Source: Sphingomonadaceae bacterium
GTDB lineage: Bacteria; Pseudomonadota; Alphaproteobacteria; Sphingomonadales; Sphingomonadaceae
Direction: 5' to 3'
Length of the DNA stretch: 63,982 nucleotides
NCBI GenBank assembly: GCA_030147805.1
Contig: JASBUR010000048.1
Span: forward strand, 1 to 63,982
A model generated the notes under the pieces. The model saw only the letters and a program-made list of their open reading frames with translations. It ran no database searches and had not been told where the DNA came from. The translations under genes were made by a program, and so were the position numbers. Of this stretch, positions 18,611 to 27,683 are shown in pieces (position 1 is the first letter of the stretch; each line of letters starts with the position of its first letter).

Positions 18611-18667
18611 AGTTCCGTAATGCAACTCATATCGCCGCGACAAGCCGGAAAGTTGCGTTTTGCAACG
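18611..18667. promoter_or_regulatory. Paired palindromic operators between divergent genes
   Basis: Two sites share one design. AGTTCC-GTAAT-GCAACT lies at 18611-18627 and AGTTGC-GTTTT-GCAACG at 18651-18667. Their centres (18619 and 18659) are 40 bp apart, about four helical turns. Each site falls in the -35 region of one divergent promoter. TATATC (18593-18598, minus) is a likely -10 for the CC_3452-like gene, and TATTAA (18672-18677, plus) one for the regulator. They are likely binding sites of the adjacent HxlR-family protein. Confidence 0.6.
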
Positions 18668-18704
18668 GACCTATTAATTTGGCGAGCGGGAGAGGGAGAC
18701 GAGG

Positions 18705-19202
18705 ATGCCGAAGCGCGTAAGTGCCCCGGATTACTGCCTTATTGCGCGCGCCATGGATGTGCTGGGTGAGCAGTGGTCGATGCTGATCGTCCGCGACACT
18801 TTCTTCGGGGTCCGCCATTTCGACGACTTCCAGAAAAGCCTCGGCATCGCGCGCAACGTTCTGGCGACGCGGCTGGCGCGACTGGTCGACGAAGGCATCC
18901 TGTCGCGCCGCGTCAGCGAGCAGGACCGCCGCAAGGTCGAATATCGACTGACGCAGAAGGGGCGCGACCTGTTTCCGGTGATCATAAGCCTCAGCCAGTG
19001 GGGCGCCCGCCACCTGCGCCGCGAGGGCGAACTGCCGGCCTTCGCGCTCGTCGACCGCGAGGCCGGCCAGCCGCTCGGCCCGGTCGAAGTCCGATCGAGC
19101 GACGGGCGCGTGCTGACACCCTTCGATACGCAGATCGTGCCGGCGTCGGGCACCACCGAGGAAATTCGCGCCGTCATTCCTCCGCTGCGCAAAGCAGGGT
19201 AG
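18705..19202 (+). CDS. HxlR-family winged-helix transcriptional regulator
   Basis: The 165-residue DNA-binding protein has an HxlR domain in its first 100 residues: YCLIARAMDVLGEQWSMLIV, then FDDFQKSLGIARNVLATRLARL as the recognition region, and VEYRLTQKGRDLFPVI in the wing. The conserved N-terminal cysteine is present (C11) and in relatives can sense quinones or oxidants. The C-terminal 60 residues (RPVEVRSSDGR-like) are an extension of unknown role. Two matching palindromes just upstream suggest autoregulation and control of the divergent gene. COQ9 follows after 10 bases. Confidence 0.88.
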   Translation: MPKRVSAPDYCLIARAMDVLGEQWSMLIVRDTFFGVRHFDDFQKSLGIARNVLATRLARLVDEGILSRRVSEQDRRKVEYRLTQKGRDLFPVIISLSQWGARHLRREGELPAFALVDREAGQPLGPVEVRSSDGRVLTPFDTQIVPASGTTEEIRAVIPPLRKAG

Positions 19203-19212
19203 AAGCGGCGTC

Positions 19213-19899
19213 ATGACCGACGCGCTCCCCTCCCCTTCCCTCCTCGCTCCGGCGGACATGACGCTCGACGAGCTGCGGCCGCTGCTCGTCGAGGCGATGC
19301 TCAAGCATGTTCCGTTCGATGGCTGGAGCGACAAGGCGGCGGAAGCCGCGGGTGCCGACCTGGGCCTGCCCGCCGGGCGCGCGCGCCTCGTCTTTCCCGA
19401 TGGGGCCGCCGACATGGTCGGCACCTATATCGACTTCGCCGATGCGCGGATGGAAGCCGCGCTCGCCGCGCTCGACCTGCCGGCGCGCAAGATCCGCGAC
19501 CGGATCACGCTCGCCGTCCGCACGCGGCTCGAGCAGGCGGCGTTCGAGCGCGAGGCGGTGCGGCGCGCGCTCGGCGTCCTCGGCCAGCCGCAGAACCTCG
19601 GCCGCAGCGCCCGTACGCTCTGGCGTACCGCCGACGCGATGTGGCGCGCGGCCGGCGATACCGCGACCGATTATAATCACTATAGCAAGCGGCTGATCCT
19701 CGGCGGCGTCTATGCGTCGACGCTGCTGATCTGGCTCGACGACGAGAGCGAGGGACTCGCGGACACCTGGTCGTTCCTCGACCGCCGCATCGGCGACGTC
19801 ATGCGCTTCGAGAAGACCAAGGCGCAGTGGCTCGGCGGCGGCGATCATATGCCGAGCCTGTCGCGCTTCCTGGGGCGGCTGCGATACCCCGCCGTCTGA
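19213..19899 (+). CDS. COQ9-family ubiquinone biosynthesis protein
   Basis: COQ9 is a lipid-binding TetR-like fold protein that presents ubiquinone intermediates to the hydroxylase COQ7 at the membrane. The 228-residue product shows the family signature GDTATDYNHYSKRLILGGVY (about 150-169), then ASTLLIWLDD and the C-terminal amphipathic region (RFEKTKAQW). The N-terminus, with KHVPFDGWSDKA, also fits. It sits 10 bases after the HxlR-type regulator. If that regulator senses quinones, the pairing would make sense, but this is inference. Confidence 0.92.
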   Translation: MTDALPSPSLLAPADMTLDELRPLLVEAMLKHVPFDGWSDKAAEAAGADLGLPAGRARLVFPDGAADMVGTYIDFADARMEAALAALDLPARKIRDRITLAVRTRLEQAAFEREAVRRALGVLGQPQNLGRSARTLWRTADAMWRAAGDTATDYNHYSKRLILGGVYASTLLIWLDDESEGLADTWSFLDRRIGDVMRFEKTKAQWLGGGDHMPSLSRFLGRLRYPAV

Positions 19900-19926
19900 G
19901 CCGCGATTCGCGCCGGGCGCCGTAGC

Positions 19927-22900
19927 TCAGCGCTTCAGCAGCGCGGCCACCTGCGCGGCAAGGTCATCCTGCCGGAACGGCTTCGACAGCCGCGGCAGAT
20001 CGTACCCCGCGCTCTCCGCGAGGTTGGTGTAGCCGGTGACCAGCAGGATCGGCATGTCGGGCCGCTTGCGCCGCACCGCTTCGGCGAGCTGCGCCCCGTT
20101 CATCTCGGGCATCAGATAATCGGTCACGACGAGGTCGAAATCGGCGGCGCGCCCGTCGAGCAGCGCCAGCGCCTCGGGCCCCGTCCGGGCCTCGACCACC
20201 GTGTAGCCGAGATCGGTCAGCATGTCGGCGGTGCCCATCCGGACCAGATCCTCGTCGTCGACCACCAGGACGGTGGCCGAGCGCGCGGCCCGGGTCGGGG
20301 CCTTCCGCGCGGCGGAGTCGGCCGGCACCGCCTCGTCCGAAACCGGCATCCACAGCTCGGCGGTGGTCCCGACGCCAGGTGCGCTCGACAACCGCAGCGC
20401 GCCGCCGAGCTGGGCGGCGAAGCCGTAGACCATCGACAGTCCGAGCCCGGTGCCCTTGCCGACGCCTTTGGTGGAGAAGAAGGGCTCGACCGCGCGGCGC
20501 ACGGTATCGGCGTCCATGCCGACGCCGGTGTCGGAAACGCCGATGCGGATATAGCGCCCTGCCTTCAGGTCGGGCTCGTCGGCGGCGACCGGCGCTTCGC
20601 GCGCGGTGATCGTCAATGACCCGCCGCCGGGCATCGCATCGCGCGCGTTGATCGACAGGTTGAGAATCGCCAGCTCGAGCTGGTTGGGATCGACGCGCGC
20701 GGGCGCCAGCGCCTCGGGGACGTCGACGACGACGCGGACGCTCGCGCCGAGCGAGCGCGCCAGCAGATCGTCCATGCCGGCGAGCAGTTCGGCGACGTCG
20801 ACCGCCCGCGCCTGCAGGTCCTGTCGACGCGCGAAGGCGAGCAGCCGCTGCACCAGCGTGGCGGCGCGCTCGGTGGCCTGGAGTGCGGTGTCGACGGTGC
20901 GCTGTGCGCGCGCGTCGTCGGGCCCGAGCCGCCGGCGCAACATGTCGAGGCTGCCCATGATCGGCGTCAGCAGATTGTTGAAGTCGTGCGCGATTCCGCC
21001 GGTGAGCTGGCCCACCGCCTCCATCTTTTGCGCCTGACGAAGCTCGGCGGTACGTTCCTCGACCTGCGCCTGCAGCTCGAGTTCGCTCTGCTTGGCGATC
21101 GTCACGTCATAGGCGACGCCGATGAAGCCGGCATGTTCGCCGCTGGCGTTCCAGCGCGGCTGCGATTCGGAGCGGATCCACCGGTACTGGCCCTTGGCAT
21201 TGCGGTAGCGCGCCTCGAGCGTGAACGGCTGCAGCGACGCCTCGTTGCCCGACTGCTCGGCATAGATGCGCGCGACATCGTCGGGATGGATGATGTGCCG
21301 CCAGTCGAACGCGAGCGCCTCCTCGTAGGGCAGGCCGAGAAACTCGACATAGGCGCGGTTGGCGAACTCGCGCGTGCGGTCGAGCCGCGTCATCCACATC
21401 GGCACCGGCGCCGAATCGGCGATCAGCCGGAAACGCTCCTCGCTCTCGCGAAGCGCCGCCTCGGCGCGCTTGCGCTCGTCGAGTTCGCGCTGGAGCGACT
21501 GGTAGAGACGCGCATTGTCGATCGCCACCGCCGCCTGCGCCGCCAGCCCGACGATCACCCGCTCGTGTCGCGCCGCGAACCGGCCGGCGTCGGGATGGCC
21601 GAACAGCAGACCGCCGATCACGTCGCCCGTGCGCGAGGTGACCGGTACCGCCAGATAGCTGCGCACCGGCAGATGCCCCGCGGGCATGCCGTGATGGGGC
21701 GCGCTCCTGCCGTAGCGCGGGTCGGCAAGGATGTCGTCCGAGCGGATCACTCCCTCGCCCTTGAAGGTCGGCTGGAACACCGCGGTGGCGCGTGGCATCG
21801 GGAATTGCTCGAACGCCGCGCGCTCGACGCCCGACAGCGCGTAGAGCATGTAGCTCTCGCCGGCGTCATCGAGCACATTGTAGAAGAAGGCGCCGAACGA
21901 CGCGCCGGTCAGCGCCACCCCCGTGTCGGTCACCAGCTGGACGACGCGCTCCACATCGAGTTCGGCGGCCATCGCCGCGGCCGACGCGTTGAGCGTTTCG
22001 AGCGCCTGCGTTTCGGCGCGCAGCCCCTCCTCGGCGCATTTGCGCTCGGTGATGTCGTTGAACAGCACCGCGACGCGGTGATCGGCGGGATCGTCGACGC
22101 GATAGGCATAGACGTCATACCAGCGGCCCAGCGCCCGCGCGTGATTCTCGAAGCGCGCGGGCTCGCCGGTGCGCGCCACACGGCCATAGAGGTCGAACCA
22201 ATATTGCTCATGCTCGGGCAGGAGATCGCGGATCCAGCGTCCTTCGGCCTCTTGCAGCCCGGTCTGGCGCTCGAACGCCGGATTGATCTCGACGAAGCGA
22301 TAATCGACGGCCCGGTCGCCCTCATATCGCATCTCGATGACGCAGAAGCCGGCCTCGATCGACTCGAACAGCGACCGGTAGCGCGCCTCGCTGCGGCGGA
22401 CCATCGCCTCGGCCATCTCGCGGGCGCTGTCGTCGCGCATCGTCAGCACCGCACCGATCTGCCGCCCGTCGGCGGCCAGCACCGGTCGGGCGCTTCCCAC
22501 CGCCAGCACCTCGGCATCGGGTCGGCGGATCAGCCAGCGCGCGTCGGTGACGGTCTCTCCCCTGACCGCCCTGGCCAGCGGCAGCTCGCGCGAGGGATAG
22601 GGCTCACCGTCCTCGGTGAGCAGGCGGTAGGTCTGCGCATAATCGTCGGGGCCGATTTCGAGCCGCGCCATGCCGTGAATGCGCGCGGCCGCCTCGTTGA
22701 CGAAGGTGATGCGGCCGTCGGCATCGGTGACGATGACGCCCTCGGCAATCTGACCGAGGATGGCGCTCCGTTCGGCCGCCTCACCCGCCAGCGCGCCTTC
22801 CGCCAGCTTGCGGTCGTGGATGTCCTCGGTGGTGCCGTACCATTTGACGATGGCGCCGGCGTCGTCGCGGCGGGGGTAGGCGCGCGAGTGCATCCAGCGA

Positions 22901-23634
22901 TGCGTACCGCCGCGCATCGCGACGCGATGCTCGATATCATACACGTCGCCGGTCGCGATCGAAGCTTGCCAACTGTCGAGCGTGCGGCCGCGGTCGTCGG
23001 GATGCAGGCCGTCGAGATAGCCGCTGCCGAGGCCGCTGGTGCCGGTCCATTCGAACCAGCGGCTGTTGACGTGATCGAGCCGGCCGTCGGGCGCCGCCGT
23101 CCAGCTGGTGTGCGGATTGAGTTCGACGGCGTGGCGATAATGGTCCTCGCTTTCGCGCAGCGCCACCTCGTCGACGAAACGGCCGGTCAGGTCGACCACC
23201 AGTGCCACCACGCCGGTGATCTCTCCGCCGGGGTCGCGGCGCGGGGCGAGGGTCACATGAACGTGCCGGGTGCCGCCGGTCTTGTAAGGCACGTCGCTTT
23301 GATAGGTGACGCGCTCGCCGGCAAGCGCCCGTTCGAACGACGGCTCGAGCTGCGCGAAGGCGTCGGGACCGAGCACGTCGAGCGCATGGCGCCCGACGAC
23401 CTTGCCTTCCTCGGGGCCGAACCAGCCTTCATAGGCGCGATTGGCGAATTCATAGCGATGGTCGCGCCCGATCACCGAGACGAGCACCGGCATGGCGTCG
23501 GTCAGCGCGAACAGCTGGGCGCGGTCGACGATCGGTTTGGCCGCCAGTGCCGCCCTCGCCTCGGCGAGCTCCTGTTCGAGGCGATCGATGCGTGCCTGCA
23601 GCGCGCGCTCGCCGTCCGCCCCATCCGACTCCAT
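19927..23634 (-). CDS. Hybrid sensor histidine kinase with several PAS domains, a GAF and a receiver
   Basis: The 1235-residue protein has no membrane segment, so it senses cytosolic signals. In order I see a short coiled coil (10-35), a PAS (about 40-150), four more PAS/PAC units (about 165-290, 295-420, 430-550 and 735-855), a GAF (about 570-720), HisKA with H883 in GGIAHDFNNLL, HATPase with DTGVGM and GTGLGLSMVYG, and a C-terminal receiver with phospho-acceptor D1172 (VVTDYLMPEMNG). No output or HPt domain is fused, so a separate partner must exist. ATG 23634 is chosen because the first PAS and coiled coil follow it; the frame stays open to 23808, into the feoA start. It is divergent from feoAB. 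Confidence 0.88.
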   Translation of the reverse strand: MESDGADGERALQARIDRLEQELAEARAALAAKPIVDRAQLFALTDAMPVLVSVIGRDHRYEFANRAYEGWFGPEEGKVVGRHALDVLGPDAFAQLEPSFERALAGERVTYQSDVPYKTGGTRHVHVTLAPRRDPGGEITGVVALVVDLTGRFVDEVALRESEDHYRHAVELNPHTSWTAAPDGRLDHVNSRWFEWTGTSGLGSGYLDGLHPDDRGRTLDSWQASIATGDVYDIEHRVAMRGGTHRWMHSRAYPRRDDAGAIVKWYGTTEDIHDRKLAEGALAGEAAERSAILGQIAEGVIVTDADGRITFVNEAAARIHGMARLEIGPDDYAQTYRLLTEDGEPYPSRELPLARAVRGETVTDARWLIRRPDAEVLAVGSARPVLAADGRQIGAVLTMRDDSAREMAEAMVRRSEARYRSLFESIEAGFCVIEMRYEGDRAVDYRFVEINPAFERQTGLQEAEGRWIRDLLPEHEQYWFDLYGRVARTGEPARFENHARALGRWYDVYAYRVDDPADHRVAVLFNDITERKCAEEGLRAETQALETLNASAAAMAAELDVERVVQLVTDTGVALTGASFGAFFYNVLDDAGESYMLYALSGVERAAFEQFPMPRATAVFQPTFKGEGVIRSDDILADPRYGRSAPHHGMPAGHLPVRSYLAVPVTSRTGDVIGGLLFGHPDAGRFAARHERVIVGLAAQAAVAIDNARLYQSLQRELDERKRAEAALRESEERFRLIADSAPVPMWMTRLDRTREFANRAYVEFLGLPYEEALAFDWRHIIHPDDVARIYAEQSGNEASLQPFTLEARYRNAKGQYRWIRSESQPRWNASGEHAGFIGVAYDVTIAKQSELELQAQVEERTAELRQAQKMEAVGQLTGGIAHDFNNLLTPIMGSLDMLRRRLGPDDARAQRTVDTALQATERAATLVQRLLAFARRQDLQARAVDVAELLAGMDDLLARSLGASVRVVVDVPEALAPARVDPNQLELAILNLSINARDAMPGGGSLTITAREAPVAADEPDLKAGRYIRIGVSDTGVGMDADTVRRAVEPFFSTKGVGKGTGLGLSMVYGFAAQLGGALRLSSAPGVGTTAELWMPVSDEAVPADSAARKAPTRAARSATVLVVDDEDLVRMGTADMLTDLGYTVVEARTGPEALALLDGRAADFDLVVTDYLMPEMNGAQLAEAVRRKRPDMPILLVTGYTNLAESAGYDLPRLSKPFRQDDLAAQVAALLKR

Positions 23635-23765
23635 CGACAAAACGCGACTCCCCAAGGCCGAACGGCCCCCCAGCCGTCCGATGCCCCCAAATCCTTGATA
23701 ACAGGCTTGCCCGGGCGGGCAAATAGGTGCGGCGCCAATGACGCTGGCGTCGCCGCGCGGGACAT

Positions 23766-23784
23766 GATAATCGTTCGCAATATT
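23766..23784. promoter_or_regulatory. Possible Fur-like box upstream of feoA
   Basis: GATAATCGTTCGCAATATT matches 12 of 19 positions of the Fur consensus, with a perfect left GATAAT half. It lies 13 bp before the feoA start, where a repressor would block feoAB. The right half is weak, so this is a suggestion only. Confidence 0.3.
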
Positions 23785-23797
23785 CCAAGGGGGTAGC

Positions 23798-24061
23798 GTG
23801 ACGCGCATCGATCAGCTCGCAGTGGGAGTGCCCGCGATCATCGTCAGCATCGACCGTGCGGCGTGCGGCGATCTCGTATGGCGGCGGCTGCACGAGATGG
23901 GGTTCGACGAAGGCGTCGACATCGAGGTGCTGCACAAGGCGCCGCTCGGCGATCCGATCGCGCTGCGCGTCGGCAACACCACCATCGCGCTCCGCCGCGC
24001 CCAGGCGGCGCTGATCGAGGCCGATATTTCGGCGGTCGCGGTGCGGGAAGCCGCCGAATGA
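23798..24061 (+). CDS. feoA: Ferrous iron transport protein A
   Basis: FeoA is a small SH3-like cytosolic protein needed for FeoB-driven Fe2+ uptake. The 87-residue product shows RRLHEMGFDEGVDIEVLHKAPLGDPIALRVGNTTIALRR-type order: LHEMGF near 31-36, APLGDP near 48-53 and a late IALRR. It starts with GTG after a strong AAGGGGG ribosome site. The stop overlaps the feoB start (ATGA). No feoC gene is seen. Confidence 0.92.
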   Translation: MTRIDQLAVGVPAIIVSIDRAACGDLVWRRLHEMGFDEGVDIEVLHKAPLGDPIALRVGNTTIALRRAQAALIEADISAVAVREAAE

Positions 24062-25902
24062 CCAGCGCCGTCGCGGCGCTGGTCGGAAACCCCAACGCCG
24101 GAAAGACCTCGCTCTTCAACGCGCTGACCGGCGCGCGGCAGAAGGTCGGCAACTACCCGGGCGTGACCGTCGAGCGGAAGGTCGGGCCGCTGAAGCTGCC
24201 CGACGGCCGCAGCATCGAGGTCATCGACCTGCCCGGCACCTACAGTCTCGATCCGCGCAGCCCCGACGAGGCGGTGACGCGCGACGTCGTGCTCGGCCGC
24301 CAGGCCGGCGAGCGCGTGCCCGACGCGATCATCGCGGTGATCGATGCCACCAACCTGCGCAACCATCTGCGCTTCGTCCTCGAGCTCAAGCGGCTCGGCC
24401 GGCCGATGGTCGTCGCGCTCAACATGATCGATCTCGCCGAGCGCGACGGGCTGACGATCGACGTCGACATGCTCAGCGAGCGCCTCGGCATGCCGGTGGT
24501 GCCGACCGTCGCGGTGCGCCGCCGCGGGCTCGACGCGCTCGCCGCCGAACTGGCGCCGCTGCTCGACGGCGCCGCCGCAGGCGAAGCGCTGCCGCCGGGC
24601 GAGATCGTCGGGCTGCAGCGCGAGGCGCGGCAGCTCGCCGCCGCAGTGACGCTCGGCCAGGGGGTGGCGCGCCGCGCCACGCAGAACATCGACCGCGTCG
24701 TCCTCCATCCGGTCGCCGGCCCGGTCATCCTCGCCGCGATCCTGTTCATGATGTTCCAGGCGGTGTTCGCCTGGGCCGAGGCGCCGATGACCTGGATCGA
24801 GGACGGCATCGCCGCGATCCAGGGCTGGACCGCAGCGCGCCTGCCCGACGGGCTGCTGCTCTCGCTGGTCAACGACGGGCTGCTCGCCGGCGTCGGCGCG
24901 GTCGTCGTCTTCCTGCCGCAGATCCTCATCCTGTTCGCCTTCATCATCGCGCTCGAGCAATCGGGCTACATGGTGCGCGCCGCCTTCCTGATGGACCGGC
25001 TGATGGCGCGCGTCGGCCTGAACGGCCGCGCCTTCATCCCGCTGCTGTCGTCGTTCGCCTGCGCGATCCCCGGCATCATGGCGGCGCGCACGATCGACGA
25101 GCCGCGCGACCGGCTGACGACGATGCTGATCGCGCCGCTGATGACCTGTTCGGCGCGGCTCCCCGTCTATGCGGTGATCATCGCGGCGTTCATCCCCGAC
25201 CGGCCGGTCGGCGGCGCCTTCAACCTGCAGGGGCTGGTGCTGTTCGGCCTCTACGCCTTCGGGGTGCTCGGCGCGCTCGCCGCGGCGTTCGTGCTGCGCC
25301 GAACGGTCACCAAGGGCGCCAACCAGACCTTCCTGATGGAAATGCCGAAATATCAGGCGCCGGCGCTCCGCGACTTCGCGATCGGCCTCTGGCAGCGCGC
25401 CGGTGCCTTCCTGAAGCGCGCGGGCACGCTGATCATGGCGATCACCGTCATCCTCTGGGTGCTCGTCGCCTTCCCGCAGGCTCCCGAAGGCGCCGATGGC
25501 GCGACGCAGATCGAGCAGAGCTTCGCCGGCCGCATCGGCCATGCGATCGAACCGATCTTCCGGCCGATCGGCTTCAACGACGAGATCGCCATCGCGCTTA
25601 TCCCCGGCCTTGCCGCGCGCGAGGTCGCCGTTGCCGCGCTCGGGACGGTCTACGCCATCCAGGGCGACGAGGCCGAGGTCGAACAATCGCTCGTCGAGCG
25701 GCTGCGCGGCGCGTGGCCGCTGCCGACCGCGCTCGCCTTCCTCGCCTGGTACGTCTTTGCGCCGCAGTGCCTCGCAACGCTGGCGGTCGCCAAGCGCGAG
25801 ACCAACAGCTGGCGCTGGCCGATCTTCATGTTCGTCTATCTGTTCGCGATGGCCTATGTCGCCGCCGGGCTGACCTTCTGGGTCTCGAGCGCGCTGCTGT
25901 AG
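24058..25902 (+). CDS. feoB: Ferrous iron transport protein B
   Basis: FeoB is the inner-membrane Fe2+ permease with a G-protein head. The 614-residue product has the GTPase G1 motif GNPNAGKT (10-17), a G2 Thr in NYPGVTVE, G3 DLPGTYSL and G4 NMID (about 121-124). Two Gate domains follow (FAFIIALEQSGYM... and LIPGLAAREV). The conserved FeoB Cys appears in SFACAIPGI and LMTCSARLPVY. The membrane segments run from about 220 to 610. The frame is open upstream to 23863 but this ATG overlaps the feoA stop. At 614 residues it is shorter than enteric FeoB, as in many alphaproteobacteria. Confidence 0.95.
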   Translation: MTSAVAALVGNPNAGKTSLFNALTGARQKVGNYPGVTVERKVGPLKLPDGRSIEVIDLPGTYSLDPRSPDEAVTRDVVLGRQAGERVPDAIIAVIDATNLRNHLRFVLELKRLGRPMVVALNMIDLAERDGLTIDVDMLSERLGMPVVPTVAVRRRGLDALAAELAPLLDGAAAGEALPPGEIVGLQREARQLAAAVTLGQGVARRATQNIDRVVLHPVAGPVILAAILFMMFQAVFAWAEAPMTWIEDGIAAIQGWTAARLPDGLLLSLVNDGLLAGVGAVVVFLPQILILFAFIIALEQSGYMVRAAFLMDRLMARVGLNGRAFIPLLSSFACAIPGIMAARTIDEPRDRLTTMLIAPLMTCSARLPVYAVIIAAFIPDRPVGGAFNLQGLVLFGLYAFGVLGALAAAFVLRRTVTKGANQTFLMEMPKYQAPALRDFAIGLWQRAGAFLKRAGTLIMAITVILWVLVAFPQAPEGADGATQIEQSFAGRIGHAIEPIFRPIGFNDEIAIALIPGLAAREVAVAALGTVYAIQGDEAEVEQSLVERLRGAWPLPTALAFLAWYVFAPQCLATLAVAKRETNSWRWPIFMFVYLFAMAYVAAGLTFWVSSALL

Positions 25903-25969
25903 ATTTTTTCCGGTTTCGCCTTCCCCCCGAACCCGCCTAGGCTTGCGCCGCAATGCCTCGCCGATTCGC

Positions 25970-26000
25970 TTGCGCGACGACCGGTGTTCCCTATATGTTC
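25970..26000 (+). promoter_or_regulatory. ssb promoter with LexA (SOS) box
   Basis: GTTCCCTATATGTTC (25986-26000) exactly fits GTTC-N7-GTTC, the LexA box of alphaproteobacteria. It overlaps the likely -10 (TATATG, 25992-25997), which is preceded at 16 bp by TTGCGC (25970-25975). LexA bound there would block the promoter until DNA damage. Confidence 0.75.
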
Positions 26001-26030
26001 CATGTGAAACGACAAGAAGGATGAAGCCGC

Positions 26031-26567
26031 ATGGCTGGAAGCGTCAACAAGGTCATCCTGATCGGCAATCTCGGGCGCGACCCCGAATCGAAGTCGCTGC
26101 CGAGCGGCGGCAAGCTGGTCAACCTCAACGTCGCGACATCGGAGACCTGGCGCGACAAGGCCTCGGGCGAGCGCAAGGAAAAGACCGAGTGGCACCGCGT
26201 GGTGATCTTCGACGAGAATCTCGCGCGCGTCGCCGAACAGTTCCTGCGCAAGGGGTCGAAGGTCTATCTCGAGGGCCAGCTGCAGACGCGCAAATGGCAG
26301 GACCAGTCGGGCGCCGACAAATATTCGACCGAGGTCGTGCTGCAGCGCTTCAACAGCACGCTGGTACTGCTCGACGCCCGCGGTGAAGGCGGCGGCGGCG
26401 GTGGCGGCGACTACGGCGCCGACGACTTCGGCGGCGGCGGTGGCGGCCGGGGTGGCTATGGCGGCGGCGGCGGCGACTTCGGCGGCCGCGGCGGCGCCGC
26501 ACCGGCGAAGAAACCGCTCGGCGGCGGCGCGTTCGACGACGACCTCGACGACGACGTGCCGTTCTGA
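26031..26567 (+). CDS. ssb: Single-stranded DNA-binding protein
   Basis: SSB coats single-stranded DNA in replication, repair and recombination. The 178-residue product has the OB fold (about 1-112: [38 protein letters not shown] and [20 protein letters not shown]), then a Gly-rich linker (about 120-155). It ends in the acidic tip [10 protein letters not shown] that recruits partner proteins. The SOS box upstream shows DNA-damage control. A strong hairpin terminator follows the stop. Confidence 0.97.
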   Translation: MAGSVNKVILIGNLGRDPESKSLPSGGKLVNLNVATSETWRDKASGERKEKTEWHRVVIFDENLARVAEQFLRKGSKVYLEGQLQTRKWQDQSGADKYSTEVVLQRFNSTLVLLDARGEGGGGGGGDYGADDFGGGGGGRGGYGGGGGDFGGRGGAAPAKKPLGGGAFDDDLDDDVPF

Positions 26568-26591
26568 TCCTCAAGGCCGATCGACACGAAG

Positions 26592-26621
26592 GCGGCGCCG
26601 GAGCGATCCGGCGCCGCTTTT
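26592..26621 (+). terminator. ssb terminator
   Basis: A perfect 11-bp stem (GCGGCGCCGGA with TCCGGCGCCGC) closes on a GCGA loop and is followed by TTTTG, 25 bases after the ssb stop. Confidence 0.8.
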
Positions 26622-26675
26622 GTATCGCGGGGACGCCCGTGTCGGGGCGTCGTCATCTGCGACCTTGAAGCGGCC

Positions 26676-27683
26676 TCAGGCGTTCACGGCGCGACCCGCG
26701 GCGCGCACATAAGGCAGCTGCGGACCGTTTGATCGGGCGCGGTTCCGGCCCATCCGCTTGGCGCTGTACAAGGCGGCGTCCGCCAGCGCGAAGAGATGCT
26801 CGGCGTCATAGGCGTACGCGTCGTCGGCAATGGCGATACCCGCCGATGCCGAGACGTTGAGCAGTTCGCCTTGCCAGACGATCGGCTGCGCCAGCAGCGC
26901 GAGCTGCTTCTCCGCGACTCGTTCCAGGTTCGGGGCCGGATTGCCGGCCCTCGTCAACACGGCAAATTCGTCCCCGCCGATTCGGGCGATCATCAAGGCA
27001 TCGCGAAAGCCCGCCCGCAAGCGCTCCGAAACCACCCGGAGACAGGCGTCGCCCGCAGCATGGCCCCAGGTGTCGTTCACCTGCTTGAACCCATCGACGT
27101 CGAAGAGCAGCAGCCCGCCGAGCGGGGCCAGCAACGACGTGGCGGGATCCATGTCGAGGAAGCGGCTCTGGAACAGGTGGCGGCCGGCAAGCCCGGTCAG
27201 CGCGTCCTCCTCGGCCATCCGGCGCAAGGCCTCCCAGCGCTCGCGCTCCGCGGTGATGTCCTGCTTGAGTCCGTAGAGGTGCGTCGCACGGCCACCGGTC
27301 GACCGCGTGGCGGCGGTCAGCCGCATCCAGCGGCGCTCGCCATCCGCCCGCACGATCTGGGCATCGAGCGAGAACCGGCCTTGCCGCGCGATGGCGTGGG
27401 CGCGCAGCCGCTCCATCGCCTCGCCCGATTCTTCTTCGTACATCGCGACGATGTCGGCGCGGCCGAGCGGCGCCTGACGGGGCAGGCCGAACAGGTCGAA
27501 GACGCCCGCCGTCCAGGTCAGCGCCTCGGTCCTCAGATCGCATTGCCAAGCGCCGATCCCGGCGAGCGACGACGCGCGATCGAACAGGTCGCGCGTGTCG
27601 GCGCCGGCGGGATCGCCGTCGGCGACGTTCAGTGTCTGCACAATGTTCCCCGGCCTCTCCGGGCTCCGGCTGAAGCTGGCCAT
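26676..27683 (-). CDS. Diguanylate cyclase with N-terminal PAS domain
   Basis: The 335-residue cytosolic protein has a PAS domain (about 30-150, with WQCDLRTEALTWT and a PAC end GLKQDITAER) and a GGDEF domain (about 155-320) with intact IGGDEF (GGDEF at 236-240) and the LLLFDVDGFKQVNDTWGH metal-binding strand. It should make cyclic di-GMP. The RxxD inhibitory site expected before GGDEF is absent (RDAL at 227-230), so product inhibition by that site is unlikely. A direct repeat CCATTTAGCGG overlaps its start codon and recurs 83 bp upstream. Confidence 0.9.
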   Translation of the reverse strand: MASFSRSPERPGNIVQTLNVADGDPAGADTRDLFDRASSLAGIGAWQCDLRTEALTWTAGVFDLFGLPRQAPLGRADIVAMYEEESGEAMERLRAHAIARQGRFSLDAQIVRADGERRWMRLTAATRSTGGRATHLYGLKQDITAERERWEALRRMAEEDALTGLAGRHLFQSRFLDMDPATSLLAPLGGLLLFDVDGFKQVNDTWGHAAGDACLRVVSERLRAGFRDALMIARIGGDEFAVLTRAGNPAPNLERVAEKQLALLAQPIVWQGELLNVSASAGIAIADDAYAYDAEHLFALADAALYSAKRMGRNRARSNGPQLPYVRAAGRAVNA

